From positions 1-64,000 of the forward strand of contig NZ_SORF01000011.1 of NCBI RefSeq assembly GCF_004366795.1: a stretch of 64,000 nucleotides of DNA. The letters are read 5' to 3'. Positions within the stretch are counted from its first letter, which is position 1; every line of letters begins with the position of its first letter. Below the pieces are notes generated by a model. That model made no database searches. It had not been told where the DNA came from and was given only the letters and a program-made list of their open reading frames with translations. Shown in pieces: positions 37,551 through 46,414 of the stretch. Made by a program: the position numbers and the translations under genes. This DNA comes from Alicyclobacillus sacchari. Lineage in GTDB: Bacteria > Bacillota > Bacilli > Alicyclobacillales > Alicyclobacillaceae.

Positions 37551-37601
37551 GGGCTGTCTTGTTCGGATCCGAAATCGGAGCGAGACGGCCCCTGTTCTTT
37601 T
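37551..37601 (+). terminator. Rho-independent terminator after the ferredoxin reductase gene
   Basis: GGGCTGTCT (37551-37559) pairs with AGACGGCCC (37583-37591, one G-U pair), with an inner short stem, followed by CTGTTCTTTT. Confidence 0.75.
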
Positions 37602-37643
37602 AGGAAGTTGTACATGCCAGGATTGAAACGGAAGGTGAGGCAC

Positions 37644-38498
37644 GTGGCTCAAATCATCGATGGCAAGCAAGTCGCGGCTGAAGTGAAGCGAGACGTGACA
37701 GAGCGCGTACAGCGTTTGCGCGAGCGGGGCATTGTACCCGGGCTGGCACTTGTTCTCGTCGGTGACGATCCATCTTCTGCGTCCTATGTACGCAGTAAGC
37801 GCAGGTTGGCTACGGATTTGGGATTGAACGCGATGGTGCACGAACTGCCTGTTGCGATTCAGGAATTGGACTTGGTGCAGTTTATCGGGCGGTTGAACGA
37901 GGATGACAGCGTGGATGCCGTTCTCGTTCAACTGCCGTTGCCGTCGCATCTGCATGCGGATCGCGTGCTTGCCGCCATATCGCCGGAAAAGGACGTGGAC
38001 GGCCTGCACCCTGCCAATCTAGGGCGAGCGAGTCAGGGCAAACCGCCAGTTTGGCCGTGTACGGCCGCGGGAATTGTGCGCCTTCTGGATTTTGCCAATG
38101 TGCCGATTGCGGGTCAAACTGCTGTCGTCGTCGGCCGCAGCCGCCTGGTTGGTTGGCCGACCGCGCAATTGCTCTTGTCGCGTGGAGCCACCGTGGTACA
38201 ATGCCATCGTCAGACCGTCAATCTATCATCCTACACCAGACAAGCCGATGTTCTTGTTGTGGCGGCAGGTGTGCCACATCTGATTGGCAGGGAGCACGTC
38301 AGGCCGGCAACGGTCGTCATCGATGTCGGCATGAACCGCGTCGATGGCCGTTTGCTTGGCGATGTCGACTTCGAGCAAGTGGCGCCCCTTGTTAGTGCCA
38401 TTACGCCGGTTCCAGGTGGGGTCGGGCCGATGACGGTGGCCATGCTTGTCGCCAATGCCGTTTCTCTCTGCGAACAGAGGCGTGGAAAGAGGGGGTGA
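37644..38498 (+). CDS. folD: Bifunctional methylenetetrahydrofolate dehydrogenase/cyclohydrolase
   Basis: 284 aa. SASYVRSKRRLATDLG has the catalytic Lys region, VQLPLPSHL and DVDGLHPANLG follow, then the Rossmann motif VVVGRSRLVGWPTAQLL, a slight variant of the usual GRSxxVGxP. PGGVGPMT near the C-terminus is intact. GTG 37644 is chosen since GGAAGGTGAGG is just upstream. An ATG at 37614 would add an unrelated tail. Confidence 0.95.
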   Translation: MAQIIDGKQVAAEVKRDVTERVQRLRERGIVPGLALVLVGDDPSSASYVRSKRRLATDLGLNAMVHELPVAIQELDLVQFIGRLNEDDSVDAVLVQLPLPSHLHADRVLAAISPEKDVDGLHPANLGRASQGKPPVWPCTAAGIVRLLDFANVPIAGQTAVVVGRSRLVGWPTAQLLLSRGATVVQCHRQTVNLSSYTRQADVLVVAAGVPHLIGREHVRPATVVIDVGMNRVDGRLLGDVDFEQVAPLVSAITPVPGGVGPMTVAMLVANAVSLCEQRRGKRG

Positions 38499-38503
38499 CA
38501 TCG

Positions 38504-39907
38504 ATGAGTGAAGCCGCGCTCTCTCCCTCGGCAGCGACTGTTTTCACGGTCACCGAGCTCAACTTGCGGATTAAGCGCCGGATTGAAGCGGACCCAAGTC
38601 TCACCCAATGTTATGTGGCAGGGGAAATTTCGAACTTCAAACATCACTCCAGCGGCCATATGTACTTTACTTTAAAGGACGAAACCAGCCGCATACGGGC
38701 GGTGATGTTTGCAGGCCGGAATCGCAGGTTGCGGTTTAAGCCCGAAGACGGCATGCGGGTCATCGCGCTCGGGACGGTCAGCGTTTTCGATCGCGATGGC
38801 CAGTATCAATTGTATGTCGACGATCTGCAGCCTGATGGCGTCGGTGCCCTGTATGTCCGGTTTGAGCAGTTGAGGAATCAACTGCAGGCGGAAGGACTGT
38901 TTGCCGCTGAGAGAAAGCGAAAGCTGCCGATGTATCCGAAGCGAATCGGCGTCGTGACGTCTGCAACGGGGGCGGTCATACGCGATATTTGTACGACGCT
39001 GGAGCGCCGCTATCCGTTGGCTCGTGTTGTTCTTGCCCCCGCCCAGGTGCAGGGTGTTGCCGCATCCCGAACGATTGTCGCAGCCTTGGAACGGCTGTGG
39101 CGATTATCAGAGCCGGTGGATGTCATCATTGTGGGGCGTGGCGGCGGATCGCTCGAGGAACTGTGGCCGTTTAACGAAGAAGAGGTGGCGCGTGCCGTCG
39201 CCCGTTCGCCGATTCCTATTGTCTCGGCGGTTGGGCATGAGACGGATGTCACCATTTGCGACTATGTCGCGGACGTGCGCGCGGCGACGCCGACCGCGGC
39301 GGCCGAATTGGTGGCACCGCATTACCGCGACCTACAATTGCAGTTGTCGCAGACATTGGCGCGCTCACAGGCGGCTGTTGCGGCAAAGGTGCAACTGTAT
39401 CGGAAAACGTTGCAGCAAATCGAAAATCGTCCACTTTTTCGCTTCCCCGAGCGCCTGTTAATGCCCCAACGGCAAGCCGTGGACTTTTTGGAAGGCAGGT
39501 TGCGCGAATCGTTCAGGCGGCCAACGGTGCAAGCGAGGAGACGTCTCGATGATCTCGAACGCCGCCTGCTTCGAACCGATTTGCGGCATTTCCTCGGTGA
39601 TTACCGCCATTGCATCGAGCGCTTGGAAAGTCGGCTGGGACAGGTTTTGCAGGCGCGTATTGGGCGATCACAGGCCGATCTCGACCGGACGATTGCGGCG
39701 CTTGAGGCGTTAAATCCGTTGGCGGTATTGCGGCGCGGTTACAGTTTGGTGCTCGATCAAGCTGGTGACCAGGTATTGGCGAGCGTCGAACAATTCACGC
39801 CGGGCAGGCGCATTCAGATCCAGGTGGTCGATGGAATGGTCGAAGCGGAGGTGAAACGACATGGTGACGGGCGAGAACGAAGCGAGCAAATCAGACTTGA
39901 CATTTGA
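38504..39907 (+). CDS. xseA: Exodeoxyribonuclease VII large subunit
   Basis: 467 aa. An N-terminal OB fold (TVTELNLRIKRRIEADPSLTQCYV and GEISNFKHHSSGHMYFTLKD), then the catalytic region with RGGGSLEELWPFNEE and SAVGHETDVTICDYVADVRA, and a long coiled coil. ATG 38504 suits AAAGAGGGGG. It overlaps folD closely and extends 47 bases over xseB. Confidence 0.97.
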   Translation: MSEAALSPSAATVFTVTELNLRIKRRIEADPSLTQCYVAGEISNFKHHSSGHMYFTLKDETSRIRAVMFAGRNRRLRFKPEDGMRVIALGTVSVFDRDGQYQLYVDDLQPDGVGALYVRFEQLRNQLQAEGLFAAERKRKLPMYPKRIGVVTSATGAVIRDICTTLERRYPLARVVLAPAQVQGVAASRTIVAALERLWRLSEPVDVIIVGRGGGSLEELWPFNEEEVARAVARSPIPIVSAVGHETDVTICDYVADVRAATPTAAAELVAPHYRDLQLQLSQTLARSQAAVAAKVQLYRKTLQQIENRPLFRFPERLLMPQRQAVDFLEGRLRESFRRPTVQARRRLDDLERRLLRTDLRHFLGDYRHCIERLESRLGQVLQARIGRSQADLDRTIAALEALNPLAVLRRGYSLVLDQAGDQVLASVEQFTPGRRIQIQVVDGMVEAEVKRHGDGRERSEQIRLDI

Positions 39908-40109
39908 GCAAGCCATGCAACGACTTGATGAAATTGTGCGCAAGCTAGAGGCCGGCGATTTGCCACTCGACGCCTCGATACGTGCCTACGAGGAGTCGAT
40001 GCGGTTGGTTGCGTTCTGCCGTGAACAGTTGGACAAAGCAGAGTTCCAGTTGGAGCAGCTTACCCTCGATGCGGTGGAAGAAGGACCGGCAGGCGAGGAA
40101 AGGGCGTGA
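39861..40109 (+). CDS. xseB: Exodeoxyribonuclease VII small subunit
   Basis: 82 aa with the family signature LTFEQAMQRLDEIVRKLE, followed by LPLDASIRAYEESMRL. Several XseB bind each XseA. The start lies within xseA, and the end overlaps ispA by four bases. Confidence 0.95.
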   Translation: MVTGENEASKSDLTFEQAMQRLDEIVRKLEAGDLPLDASIRAYEESMRLVAFCREQLDKAEFQLEQLTLDAVEEGPAGEERA

Positions 40110-40990
40110 TCGGTATGGGCTCTTATTTAGAGACCTGCAAGGTAGAGTTAAACGCATATTTGAAGCAGCTGCTTCACACCGAAGGTCTGGCGACGCGTCT
40201 ATATGAAGCGATGAATTACAGCTTAATGGCGGATGGCAAGCGTCTGCGCCCGGCGTTGCTGATGGCGACCGCTCAGACGTTTGGCGTCGGTCGTGAGCGA
40301 GTGTTGCCGGCGGCGGCCGCGTTGGAGATGATCCACTGCTACTCCTTGATTCACGATGATTTGCCTTGTATGGACGATGATAGCTTGCGTCGCGGACAGC
40401 CCACCAACCACGTGGTGTTTGGCGAGGCCATGGCATTGCTCGCCGGCGACGGACTCCTGACCGAGGCGTTCGCCTTACTGTCGCAACCGATTCCGGAAGT
40501 CCCGCCTGCACGGCAATTGCGCATGGTTCAAATCCTGGCTTCCCGTGCGGGCGCAAACGGCATGGTCGGTGGACAGGCGGTGGACGTCGAGCGAACAGGC
40601 GGGCAGGGAACATTGGCAGACGTTCAGTTTATTCACCTTCACAAGACGGCGCGGTTGATTCAAGCTGCAGTAGAGATTGGCAGTCTCTTTCCGGAACTGG
40701 ATCAGGAAGCGCAGGAAGCTCTCTCGACCTATGGCGAGGCTTTGGGGCTGGCCTTTCAAATGGTTGACGATGTCTTGGACGTAGTTGGTTCGACTGCCGA
40801 GTTGGGAAAGACGGCGGGCAAGGACGAGGCAGAAGGCAAGCTGACCTATCCGCGCTTTATCGGGATCGATGAGACCCGGCGTCTTGCTGAGGAAACGATC
40901 GCGCGTGGGCAAGAAGCGTTGCGCAGGTGCGGGATCTATTCCTCCTACTTGGATGAATTACAGTCGCTCGTACTCGTTCGTTCCCATTGA
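40106..40990 (+). CDS. ispA: Farnesyl diphosphate synthase (polyprenyl synthetase family)
   Basis: 294 aa. The first Asp-rich motif DDLPCMD is at about 84-90 and the second near DDVLD; LMADGKRLRPAL and the GNMVGGQA-like NGMVGGQAVD segment are present. It makes C15 prenyl diphosphate. GTG 40106 shares GTGA with the xseB stop; ATG 40115 is an alternative. The noncoding RNA follows it. Confidence 0.96.
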   Translation: MIGMGSYLETCKVELNAYLKQLLHTEGLATRLYEAMNYSLMADGKRLRPALLMATAQTFGVGRERVLPAAAALEMIHCYSLIHDDLPCMDDDSLRRGQPTNHVVFGEAMALLAGDGLLTEAFALLSQPIPEVPPARQLRMVQILASRAGANGMVGGQAVDVERTGGQGTLADVQFIHLHKTARLIQAAVEIGSLFPELDQEAQEALSTYGEALGLAFQMVDDVLDVVGSTAELGKTAGKDEAEGKLTYPRFIGIDETRRLAEETIARGQEALRRCGIYSSYLDELQSLVLVRSH

Positions 40991-41075
40991 CGTCGCAATG
41001 CGCCAAAAGTTGCTGTGACATCACTTCTTTGCAAAGTTGTCCAGCAAACGACTACGGGTATTGGGCCTCATCATG

Positions 41076-41084
41076 TGATATAAT
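41076..41084 (+). promoter_or_regulatory. Extended -10 promoter of the OLE RNA
   Basis: TGATATAAT gives TGn plus a perfect TATAAT (41079-41084). The -35 region is weak, as is common with extended -10 promoters. Predicted start about 41091. Confidence 0.7.
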
Positions 41085-41090
41085 ACGAAG

Positions 41091-41750
41091 ATGTAAAGTC
41101 GTTTTTCGGGTAATGGTCATACACTGACGATTGTCAATGGGTGGCGCAGTATTCTAGTCAGCCGTCCGCGCCTGAAGGCGGGGCTAAAAATCCGTCAAAG
41201 GGCACATCGATGAAGTTCCTGGTGTTGGCTTGGGGCGCCCAGCCCTGGGCTTATGCTGGGAGTTAAGAAAGTTGGGTAGCCCGCAATGGCATGCGGAGAC
41301 TAACCCAGCTTTCGCGGAGGCCCAAGTGCGTAGCTCGCAATCCATGGGGAAGGGTTATGGCTTGGGGTATGAACCTGCATGCGGAGGCAATCTGTGTGCA
41401 GTGTAGCCTGCCTTGAAGTGGTGCTGAAGGATCCCAGGAATTCAGGTGGCGTCCCGCGGCCACGGAGACGCCGCCGGTGCTGGGTGAAATCCGTACTGCA
41501 AAAGAGGCTAGGGCGCGTTCGCGGCTGTTGCGGAAAACGCCTAGACTGTTCGCTACAAGGCGAGGTTTTCTGAGGATTATAGTGTGGACTAAGTGGTAAT
41601 CCAGTCTGACAGTCGGTGACGCTGTCAAGGCGTTCATAATGGGAAACCACCGTGACGGCGACGTCTCGGTGAACGCTTGGGAAAACCTACTGGACCTAAG
41701 CCACAGCGTTTACTCAGGAAACTGCCACCCTTTGATTTTCATTACATACC
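41091..41750 (+). ncRNA. ole: OLE RNA (ornate, large, extremophilic RNA)
   Basis: Roughly 600-nt structured RNA between ispA and oapA, which is its known place in extremophile Firmicutes. Direct structural evidence: near the 5' end GGGTGG (41139-41144) plus CAGT (41147-41150) pair with ACTG (41721-41724) plus CCACCC (41725-41730), with TCAA/TTGA outside, so the ends close on each other. Local hairpins include CGCC/GGCG 41169-41180, CCCAG/CTGGG 41238-41249, and a long stem 41268-41279 with 41300-41312 capped by CCGCA/TGCGG. No good reading frame fills the region. OLE RNA forms a membrane ribonucleoprotein with OapA and OapB and aids tolerance of ethanol, cold and magnesium stress. Confidence 0.93.
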
Positions 41751-41782
41751 TGCGTGAGAACCCTGCATTGAGTGAGGTTTCA

Positions 41783-42367
41783 ATGAAGAAGAACGGTTCG
41801 AGGTCAGCCAATTTCAAATTTGTTTGGACTATCGCCGCACTGACTTTGCCTATCAGTGCGGTTTTCGATACATCTACCATTTTTTTAAATCAGACCAGTT
41901 GGTACATTGGCGCCGTGATCGTGCTCCTCATCGTTTGTATCGGTGCGCTGTTCGACATGCTTGGCATGGCGGCTGCGGCTGCGCGGGAGACACCGTTTCA
42001 CGCGATGGCCTCCAAGCGTGTTTATGGTGCCCGTCGGGCGATAGCCATTGTTCGCAATGCCGAAAAGGTATCGAGTGTTTGCAGTGATGTCATCGGTGAT
42101 ATTGCGGGTGTCTTAAGCGGAGCTGGTGCGCTTGCTGTGAGCGTGCAGGTATTGCTTGCCGTGCACGCCCAGGGGTGGTCGCAGGAGGCGTGGAAAATCG
42201 GCATCACAGCTGTCATCACCGCGTTGACCGTCGGAGGCAAGGCTGTCGGAAAGACAGTCGCGATTCATTCGCCGACACCCATCATCCTGTTTGCCGCACG
42301 GGTATGGGAGACAGTTGCTCTTGTCGGGCGCAATCCGGCACGGTTGCGGCGGACAAATCGGATGTGA
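41783..42367 (+). CDS. oapA: OLE-associated membrane protein OapA
   Basis: 194 aa with three or four transmembrane helices: about 12-35, 41-62, 103-128 and 137-155. The DxxxD motif reported as important for OapA is present as Asp 102 and Asp 106 (DVIGD). An Arg/Lys-rich loop between helices (about 69-95) could contact RNA. ATG 41783 has GTGAGG upstream. An earlier in-frame ATG at 41639 lies inside the RNA and gives no membrane or family sequence. Found directly downstream of OLE RNA, its binding partner. dxs, usually next, is missing. Confidence 0.93.
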   Translation: MKKNGSRSANFKFVWTIAALTLPISAVFDTSTIFLNQTSWYIGAVIVLLIVCIGALFDMLGMAAAAARETPFHAMASKRVYGARRAIAIVRNAEKVSSVCSDVIGDIAGVLSGAGALAVSVQVLLAVHAQGWSQEAWKIGITAVITALTVGGKAVGKTVAIHSPTPIILFAARVWETVALVGRNPARLRRTNRM

Positions 42368-42386
42368 GGCAAGAAAGGAAGACAGC

Positions 42387-43217
42387 ATGGCCAAAGTTCG
42401 ATTGGACGTGTTTTTACATGAACGGGGTGACTTTCCAAGCCGGGAGGCGGCGCGGCGGGCCGTGATGGCTGGCCTGGTCGATGTCGATGGGGTGCGCGTT
42501 GAGAAACCTGGGACACAAATCAACCCGGAACGGCAGGTTACGGTAAAGCGTCCGCCGCATCAATTTGTGTCACGTGGCGGTCTGAAGTTGGAACGGGCGT
42601 TAACGATGTTCGGCGTCCCCGTGGCGGATCGCGTGGCCATCGATGTCGGAGCATCGACGGGTGGCTTCACCGATTGTCTGCTGCAGCACGGAGCGCGCTT
42701 GGTCTATGCGGTCGATGTGGGATATGGCCAGTTGGCGTGGTCGTTACGGCAGGACGAGCGGGTACGTGTGATGGAGCGGTTCAATTTCCGCCATGCCGAT
42801 CCGAAATGGTTTGATCCGACTCCGGAACTGGCTGTCATGGACGTTTCATTCATCTCCACAAAATTGCTGTTTCCCAAGCTGGCGGAGGTGTGTCACCCCG
42901 CTTCGGATATTGTCAGTCTGATTAAGCCTCAGTTTGAAGCGGGACGAGGGAAAGTCGGGAAGGGCGGCATCGTTCGCGACAAACAGGTTCATCTGGACGT
43001 GTTGTTGGACATGCTGGATCATGTCACGACACTCGGCTGGTCCTGTTGGGGGCTTGATTACTCTCCGATTTCGGGCGGCGACGGCAATATTGAGTTTCTC
43101 GCTTGGTGGAGGATGTTTGGGAGCCCAGAACAAACGGCCGTATGGCGATCGCGCTGTTCCGACGTTGTCCAGTCTGCATGGCAAGCTGTGGGAGGCAACG
43201 GGAAGGAACCCGGTTGA
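42387..43217 (+). CDS. tlyA: TlyA/YqxC family rRNA methyltransferase
   Basis: 276 aa. An N-terminal S4 RNA-binding domain (RLDVFLHERGDFPSREAARR) is followed by an FtsJ-type SAM methyltransferase domain (AIDVGASTGGFTDCLLQHGA, then DVSFIS and LIKPQFEAGR). TlyA makes 2'-O-methylcytidines in rRNA in mycobacteria; the Bacillus role is less clear. AGGAAG precedes ATG 42387. Confidence 0.95.
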   Translation: MAKVRLDVFLHERGDFPSREAARRAVMAGLVDVDGVRVEKPGTQINPERQVTVKRPPHQFVSRGGLKLERALTMFGVPVADRVAIDVGASTGGFTDCLLQHGARLVYAVDVGYGQLAWSLRQDERVRVMERFNFRHADPKWFDPTPELAVMDVSFISTKLLFPKLAEVCHPASDIVSLIKPQFEAGRGKVGKGGIVRDKQVHLDVLLDMLDHVTTLGWSCWGLDYSPISGGDGNIEFLAWWRMFGSPEQTAVWRSRCSDVVQSAWQAVGGNGKEPG

Positions 43218-43255
43218 CCAGCCGTGTATTCGGGTGACGGTCGGGAGTTGGGTTA

Positions 43256-43756
43256 GTGCTGACGGGCTTGGTTTTGCTGGCGGCGTGTATTTGTGTTGGC
43301 CTCGTCATTCGCTCGTTGTGTCGCGAGTGGCTGTATCGGGATCGTGAGAATCGCGTCGATGGTTTGAAATCGGTTGCGCGCAAATGGCTTGAAGAGAACG
43401 GGTACGATATTCTGCGGATCGAAGGCAAGGCGGAATATGTGGGTCGCGTCGACGATTCGCAATGGAGCTATTCGATGAGCGCCGACTTTATTGCGCGCAA
43501 AAATGGACGCGAGTATGCTGTTTTTGTAACGATCCATAAGGTACCGGAAACCGAAGTGAATGAACGGTATTTTCCGCTCGCCGTGATCCTCGGTGTGCAC
43601 GGTGTGCTCTTTGTCGATGTCCTGAATGAGCGTATTCAACGTGCTGAATTTTTGATTGCCAAACCGCGGCGTCAACAAATGCGACACTGGTTGCACAATT
43701 TGGCTTGGCTTGGTGGGGGTGCACTGGTCGTATTCGCTTGGCTTCACCGCATGTAG
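43256..43756 (+). CDS. Membrane-anchored protein with a degenerate nuclease-like fold
   Basis: 166 aa. An N-terminal helix (residues 1-20) precedes KWLEENGYDILRIEGKAEYV and ADFIARKNGREYAVFVTIHK, then a C-terminal membrane helix (LGGGALVVFAWL). The middle resembles the strand order of PD-(D/E)XK nucleases (Asp, then GxxxYAVxV), but the expected ExK reads FVT, so an active nuclease is unlikely. GTG 43256 follows GGGAG by eight bases. I recognise no named family. Confidence 0.7.
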   Translation: MLTGLVLLAACICVGLVIRSLCREWLYRDRENRVDGLKSVARKWLEENGYDILRIEGKAEYVGRVDDSQWSYSMSADFIARKNGREYAVFVTIHKVPETEVNERYFPLAVILGVHGVLFVDVLNERIQRAEFLIAKPRRQQMRHWLHNLAWLGGGALVVFAWLHRM

Positions 43757-43772
43757 GGATGGGGGAGGACAT

Positions 43773-44624
43773 TTGCGCCAGATTGCTCTCTTGTACAATC
43801 CGCAAAAAGCAGAGGCTTGTTCGGTCCGCAACGATGTTACAGAGCAATTGGAACGAGCAGGCATCGGCGTGATCGACGTCTCGGTCAATCACGATACCGA
43901 CATTATGGCGAGCCATGCGCAGGTTAAAACGGCGGAGCTGGCCATTGTTCTTGGCGGCGATGGGACATTGCTCGGGGTTGCTCGTCAACTTGCTCCGCAC
44001 CGCATTCCTCTTCTTGGCATAAATGTAGGTCACCTCGGGTTTCTAACAGAATCTGAACCTTCACAGCTAGAACCTGCCATCCGTCGGATCGTTGCCGGGG
44101 ACTACCATTTAGAGGAGCGTTTGATGCTTGAAGCCCTTGTGTATCGCGATTTGAAAGAGGTAGCGAAATTTACAGCATTGAATGATGCGGGTATCGGCAA
44201 AGGATCGTTTGCTCGCATGGTAACTCTCGACGTTCACGTCGATGATGTTTACGTCGATACCTATACAGGGGATGGTGTCATCATTTCGACGCCCACCGGG
44301 TCGACCGCCTATTCTCTGTCCTGTGGCGGGCCCATCGTCAGCCCGCACCTACAAGTGATGCTGATTACTCCGGTTTGTCCACACACGCTGTTTTCGCGTC
44401 CGTGTGTCATCGATGCGTCGTCTGTGGTGCGTCTTACGGTACATGCACGGCATCGCGATGTCGCGCTCGCGGTCGATGGGCAAGAGGGCGTATGGTTGCA
44501 AGAAGGCGATGAAGTGTTGATTCGTCAGGCACCGTACGATGCGACGCTGGTCAGGTGGCCGGATCGCGAGTTTTTTGATGTTCTTCGCAACAAGCTTCAC
44601 AACGATCCGTCCTCTGGTGTGTGA
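43773..44624 (+). CDS. nadK: NAD kinase
   Basis: 283 aa. The GGDGTLLGVAR loop, the NDAGIGKGSFARM catalytic segment and the GDGVIISTPTGSTAYSLSCGGP motif are present. It phosphorylates NAD to NADP. TTG 43773 follows GGGGGAGG. It lies between tlyA and recN, where argR is missing. Confidence 0.96.
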   Translation: MRQIALLYNPQKAEACSVRNDVTEQLERAGIGVIDVSVNHDTDIMASHAQVKTAELAIVLGGDGTLLGVARQLAPHRIPLLGINVGHLGFLTESEPSQLEPAIRRIVAGDYHLEERLMLEALVYRDLKEVAKFTALNDAGIGKGSFARMVTLDVHVDDVYVDTYTGDGVIISTPTGSTAYSLSCGGPIVSPHLQVMLITPVCPHTLFSRPCVIDASSVVRLTVHARHRDVALAVDGQEGVWLQEGDEVLIRQAPYDATLVRWPDREFFDVLRNKLHNDPSSGV

Positions 44625-44636
44625 GGAGGAAAGGTA

Positions 44637-46322
44637 TTGCTTATCGAGTTGTACGTTCGCAATTTTGTCCTCATTGATGAATTACGGCTCGCATTTGGCA
44701 AGGGACTACATGTTTTCACAGGTGAAACGGGCGCTGGCAAATCTCTGCTGCTCGACGCGACAAGAGCTGTGCTCGGTGCGCGAGTGTCTTCACAGATCGT
44801 GCAGATTGGCGCGGATCACGCGCTCATCGAAGCTGTGTTTGCCGTCGCGGATAGCCCGGCATCTTTGCAACTGTTGGAGCAATGGGGGATCGATCGCGAT
44901 GACGTACTTGTCGTCTCGCGCACGGTGTACGCGAACGGGCGGTCCCAGTGCCGTATCAACGGCCGCGCGGCAACCGTGCAAATGTTGCGTCAGCTTGGCG
45001 AGACGTTGGTCGAGATGCAAGATCAGCATGAATCGGTCGCGTTGGTAACACCTATGTACCAACGGCGCTTATTGGATCTTTATGGCCGTCATCGAGAGTT
45101 GCTGGATGCGACGGCTTCTACATATATGCAGTGGCAATCGCTTGTACGTGAATTGGCGGCTACGCAAGTGAGCGAACGGGAGCGGGCACAACAGATTGAT
45201 GTGTGTCGTTTTCAGATCGAGGAAATCGAACGAGTGAACATGGCTGTCGGTGAAGACGAAAGCCTTCGCGAAGAACGGCAACGCCTGCTGGTTGCGCAAA
45301 AGCTTCGTGGGCATGTCGATGCCTTAGCCACCAGTCTTGACGATCCTCGGGTTGGCGCAATAGTCCAGTTGGCTACGGCTGAGCACGAGGCCGCTGAGTT
45401 GGCTGAACGTGTGCAAGGGTTTGCTGAAATTCACGAGTTGATTGCGGCTGCCAAGATCCACGTCGAAGAGGCTGCGTTTGCGGTGAGTCGCTATGCTGGG
45501 CGCTTGGATGTCAATCCGGCCCGTTTGGCGCAAATTGAGGACAGGTTGGCCGAATTGCGGGGATTGATGCGTAAATATGGTTCTACGGCAGCCGAGATCG
45601 ACGACTACTTACAGCGAGCAAAGACGAAACTTGCTGAGTTGGAGTCATACGAACAACGTGTCGCTGACCTCGAGCAAGATGTCAACACCACGGAAGGACG
45701 GTATATCGAATTTGCGCGGCGACTGCATGATGCTCGAGTCGAAACAGCTAGGCGTCTGCAAGCGAAAATTACGGAAGCGTTACGCCGATTGCAGATGATG
45801 GATGCTGAGTGTGAAATCACCGTTCATTGGCAGGATGACATGAGGTCAGAGGAAGGCATGGACGACGTTCAATTCCTTTTCCGGGCAAATCGCGGTCAGC
45901 CGTTGCTTCCCCTGCAAAAAGTTGCATCGGGCGGAGAGCTTTCGCGCACTCTATTGGCTGTCAAGGTCGTTGTCGCTGATCTCGAACACGTCGAGACGCT
46001 TGTTTTTGACGAAATTGACGCTGGCGTCAGCGGTGAAGCTGCCCAGCGAGTCGCAGAACTTTTGCGAGAACTGGGTTCGGATAAGCAAGTCTTATGTGTG
46101 ACGCACTCCCCACAAGTAGCTGCGGCGGGGCATGTGCATTTTGAAATCCTCAAAGAGGTTGCGGGAGATACGACTTCAACACGGGTCCGGAATCTCAATG
46201 ATCGAGATCGGGCTATGGAGATTGGTCGGCTGCTTGGGGCCGGGGTCTCGGACGACACAGCTTTGCGCCATGCATGCGCACTGCTGGAAAGCTTCCGAAG
46301 AGGGACCACGATTGCGAATTAG
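44637..46322 (+). CDS. recN: DNA repair protein RecN
   Basis: 561 aa SMC-like ATPase. Walker A TGETGAGKSLLLDA at the N-terminus, coiled coils in the middle, and the C-terminal signature SGGELSRTLLAVKVV with Walker B VFDEIDAGVSGEAAQ. It acts early at double-strand breaks. TTG start after GAGGAGG. Confidence 0.97.
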   Translation: MLIELYVRNFVLIDELRLAFGKGLHVFTGETGAGKSLLLDATRAVLGARVSSQIVQIGADHALIEAVFAVADSPASLQLLEQWGIDRDDVLVVSRTVYANGRSQCRINGRAATVQMLRQLGETLVEMQDQHESVALVTPMYQRRLLDLYGRHRELLDATASTYMQWQSLVRELAATQVSERERAQQIDVCRFQIEEIERVNMAVGEDESLREERQRLLVAQKLRGHVDALATSLDDPRVGAIVQLATAEHEAAELAERVQGFAEIHELIAAAKIHVEEAAFAVSRYAGRLDVNPARLAQIEDRLAELRGLMRKYGSTAAEIDDYLQRAKTKLAELESYEQRVADLEQDVNTTEGRYIEFARRLHDARVETARRLQAKITEALRRLQMMDAECEITVHWQDDMRSEEGMDDVQFLFRANRGQPLLPLQKVASGGELSRTLLAVKVVVADLEHVETLVFDEIDAGVSGEAAQRVAELLRELGSDKQVLCVTHSPQVAAAGHVHFEILKEVAGDTTSTRVRNLNDRDRAMEIGRLLGAGVSDDTALRHACALLESFRRGTTIAN

Positions 46323-46414
46323 GTGGGAGCTTTTTTACGTTATAGATCAGCCCGCCGCGGGCACCTTAGGATTACGCTGCACGAGGTGTCATGTCCAAGG
46401 GGAGGGAACGAACC

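Noticed and set aside
41639-41782. In-frame ATG at 41639 that would extend OapA by 48 residues
   Set aside because: The extension lies in the OLE RNA region and encodes no membrane or family sequence; ATG 41783 has a ribosome site and matches the protein family start.
46323-46414. Sigma-F/G promoter before spoIVB
   Set aside because: GTTATA near 46338 is the only candidate -35 and no matching -10 is found at suitable distance.
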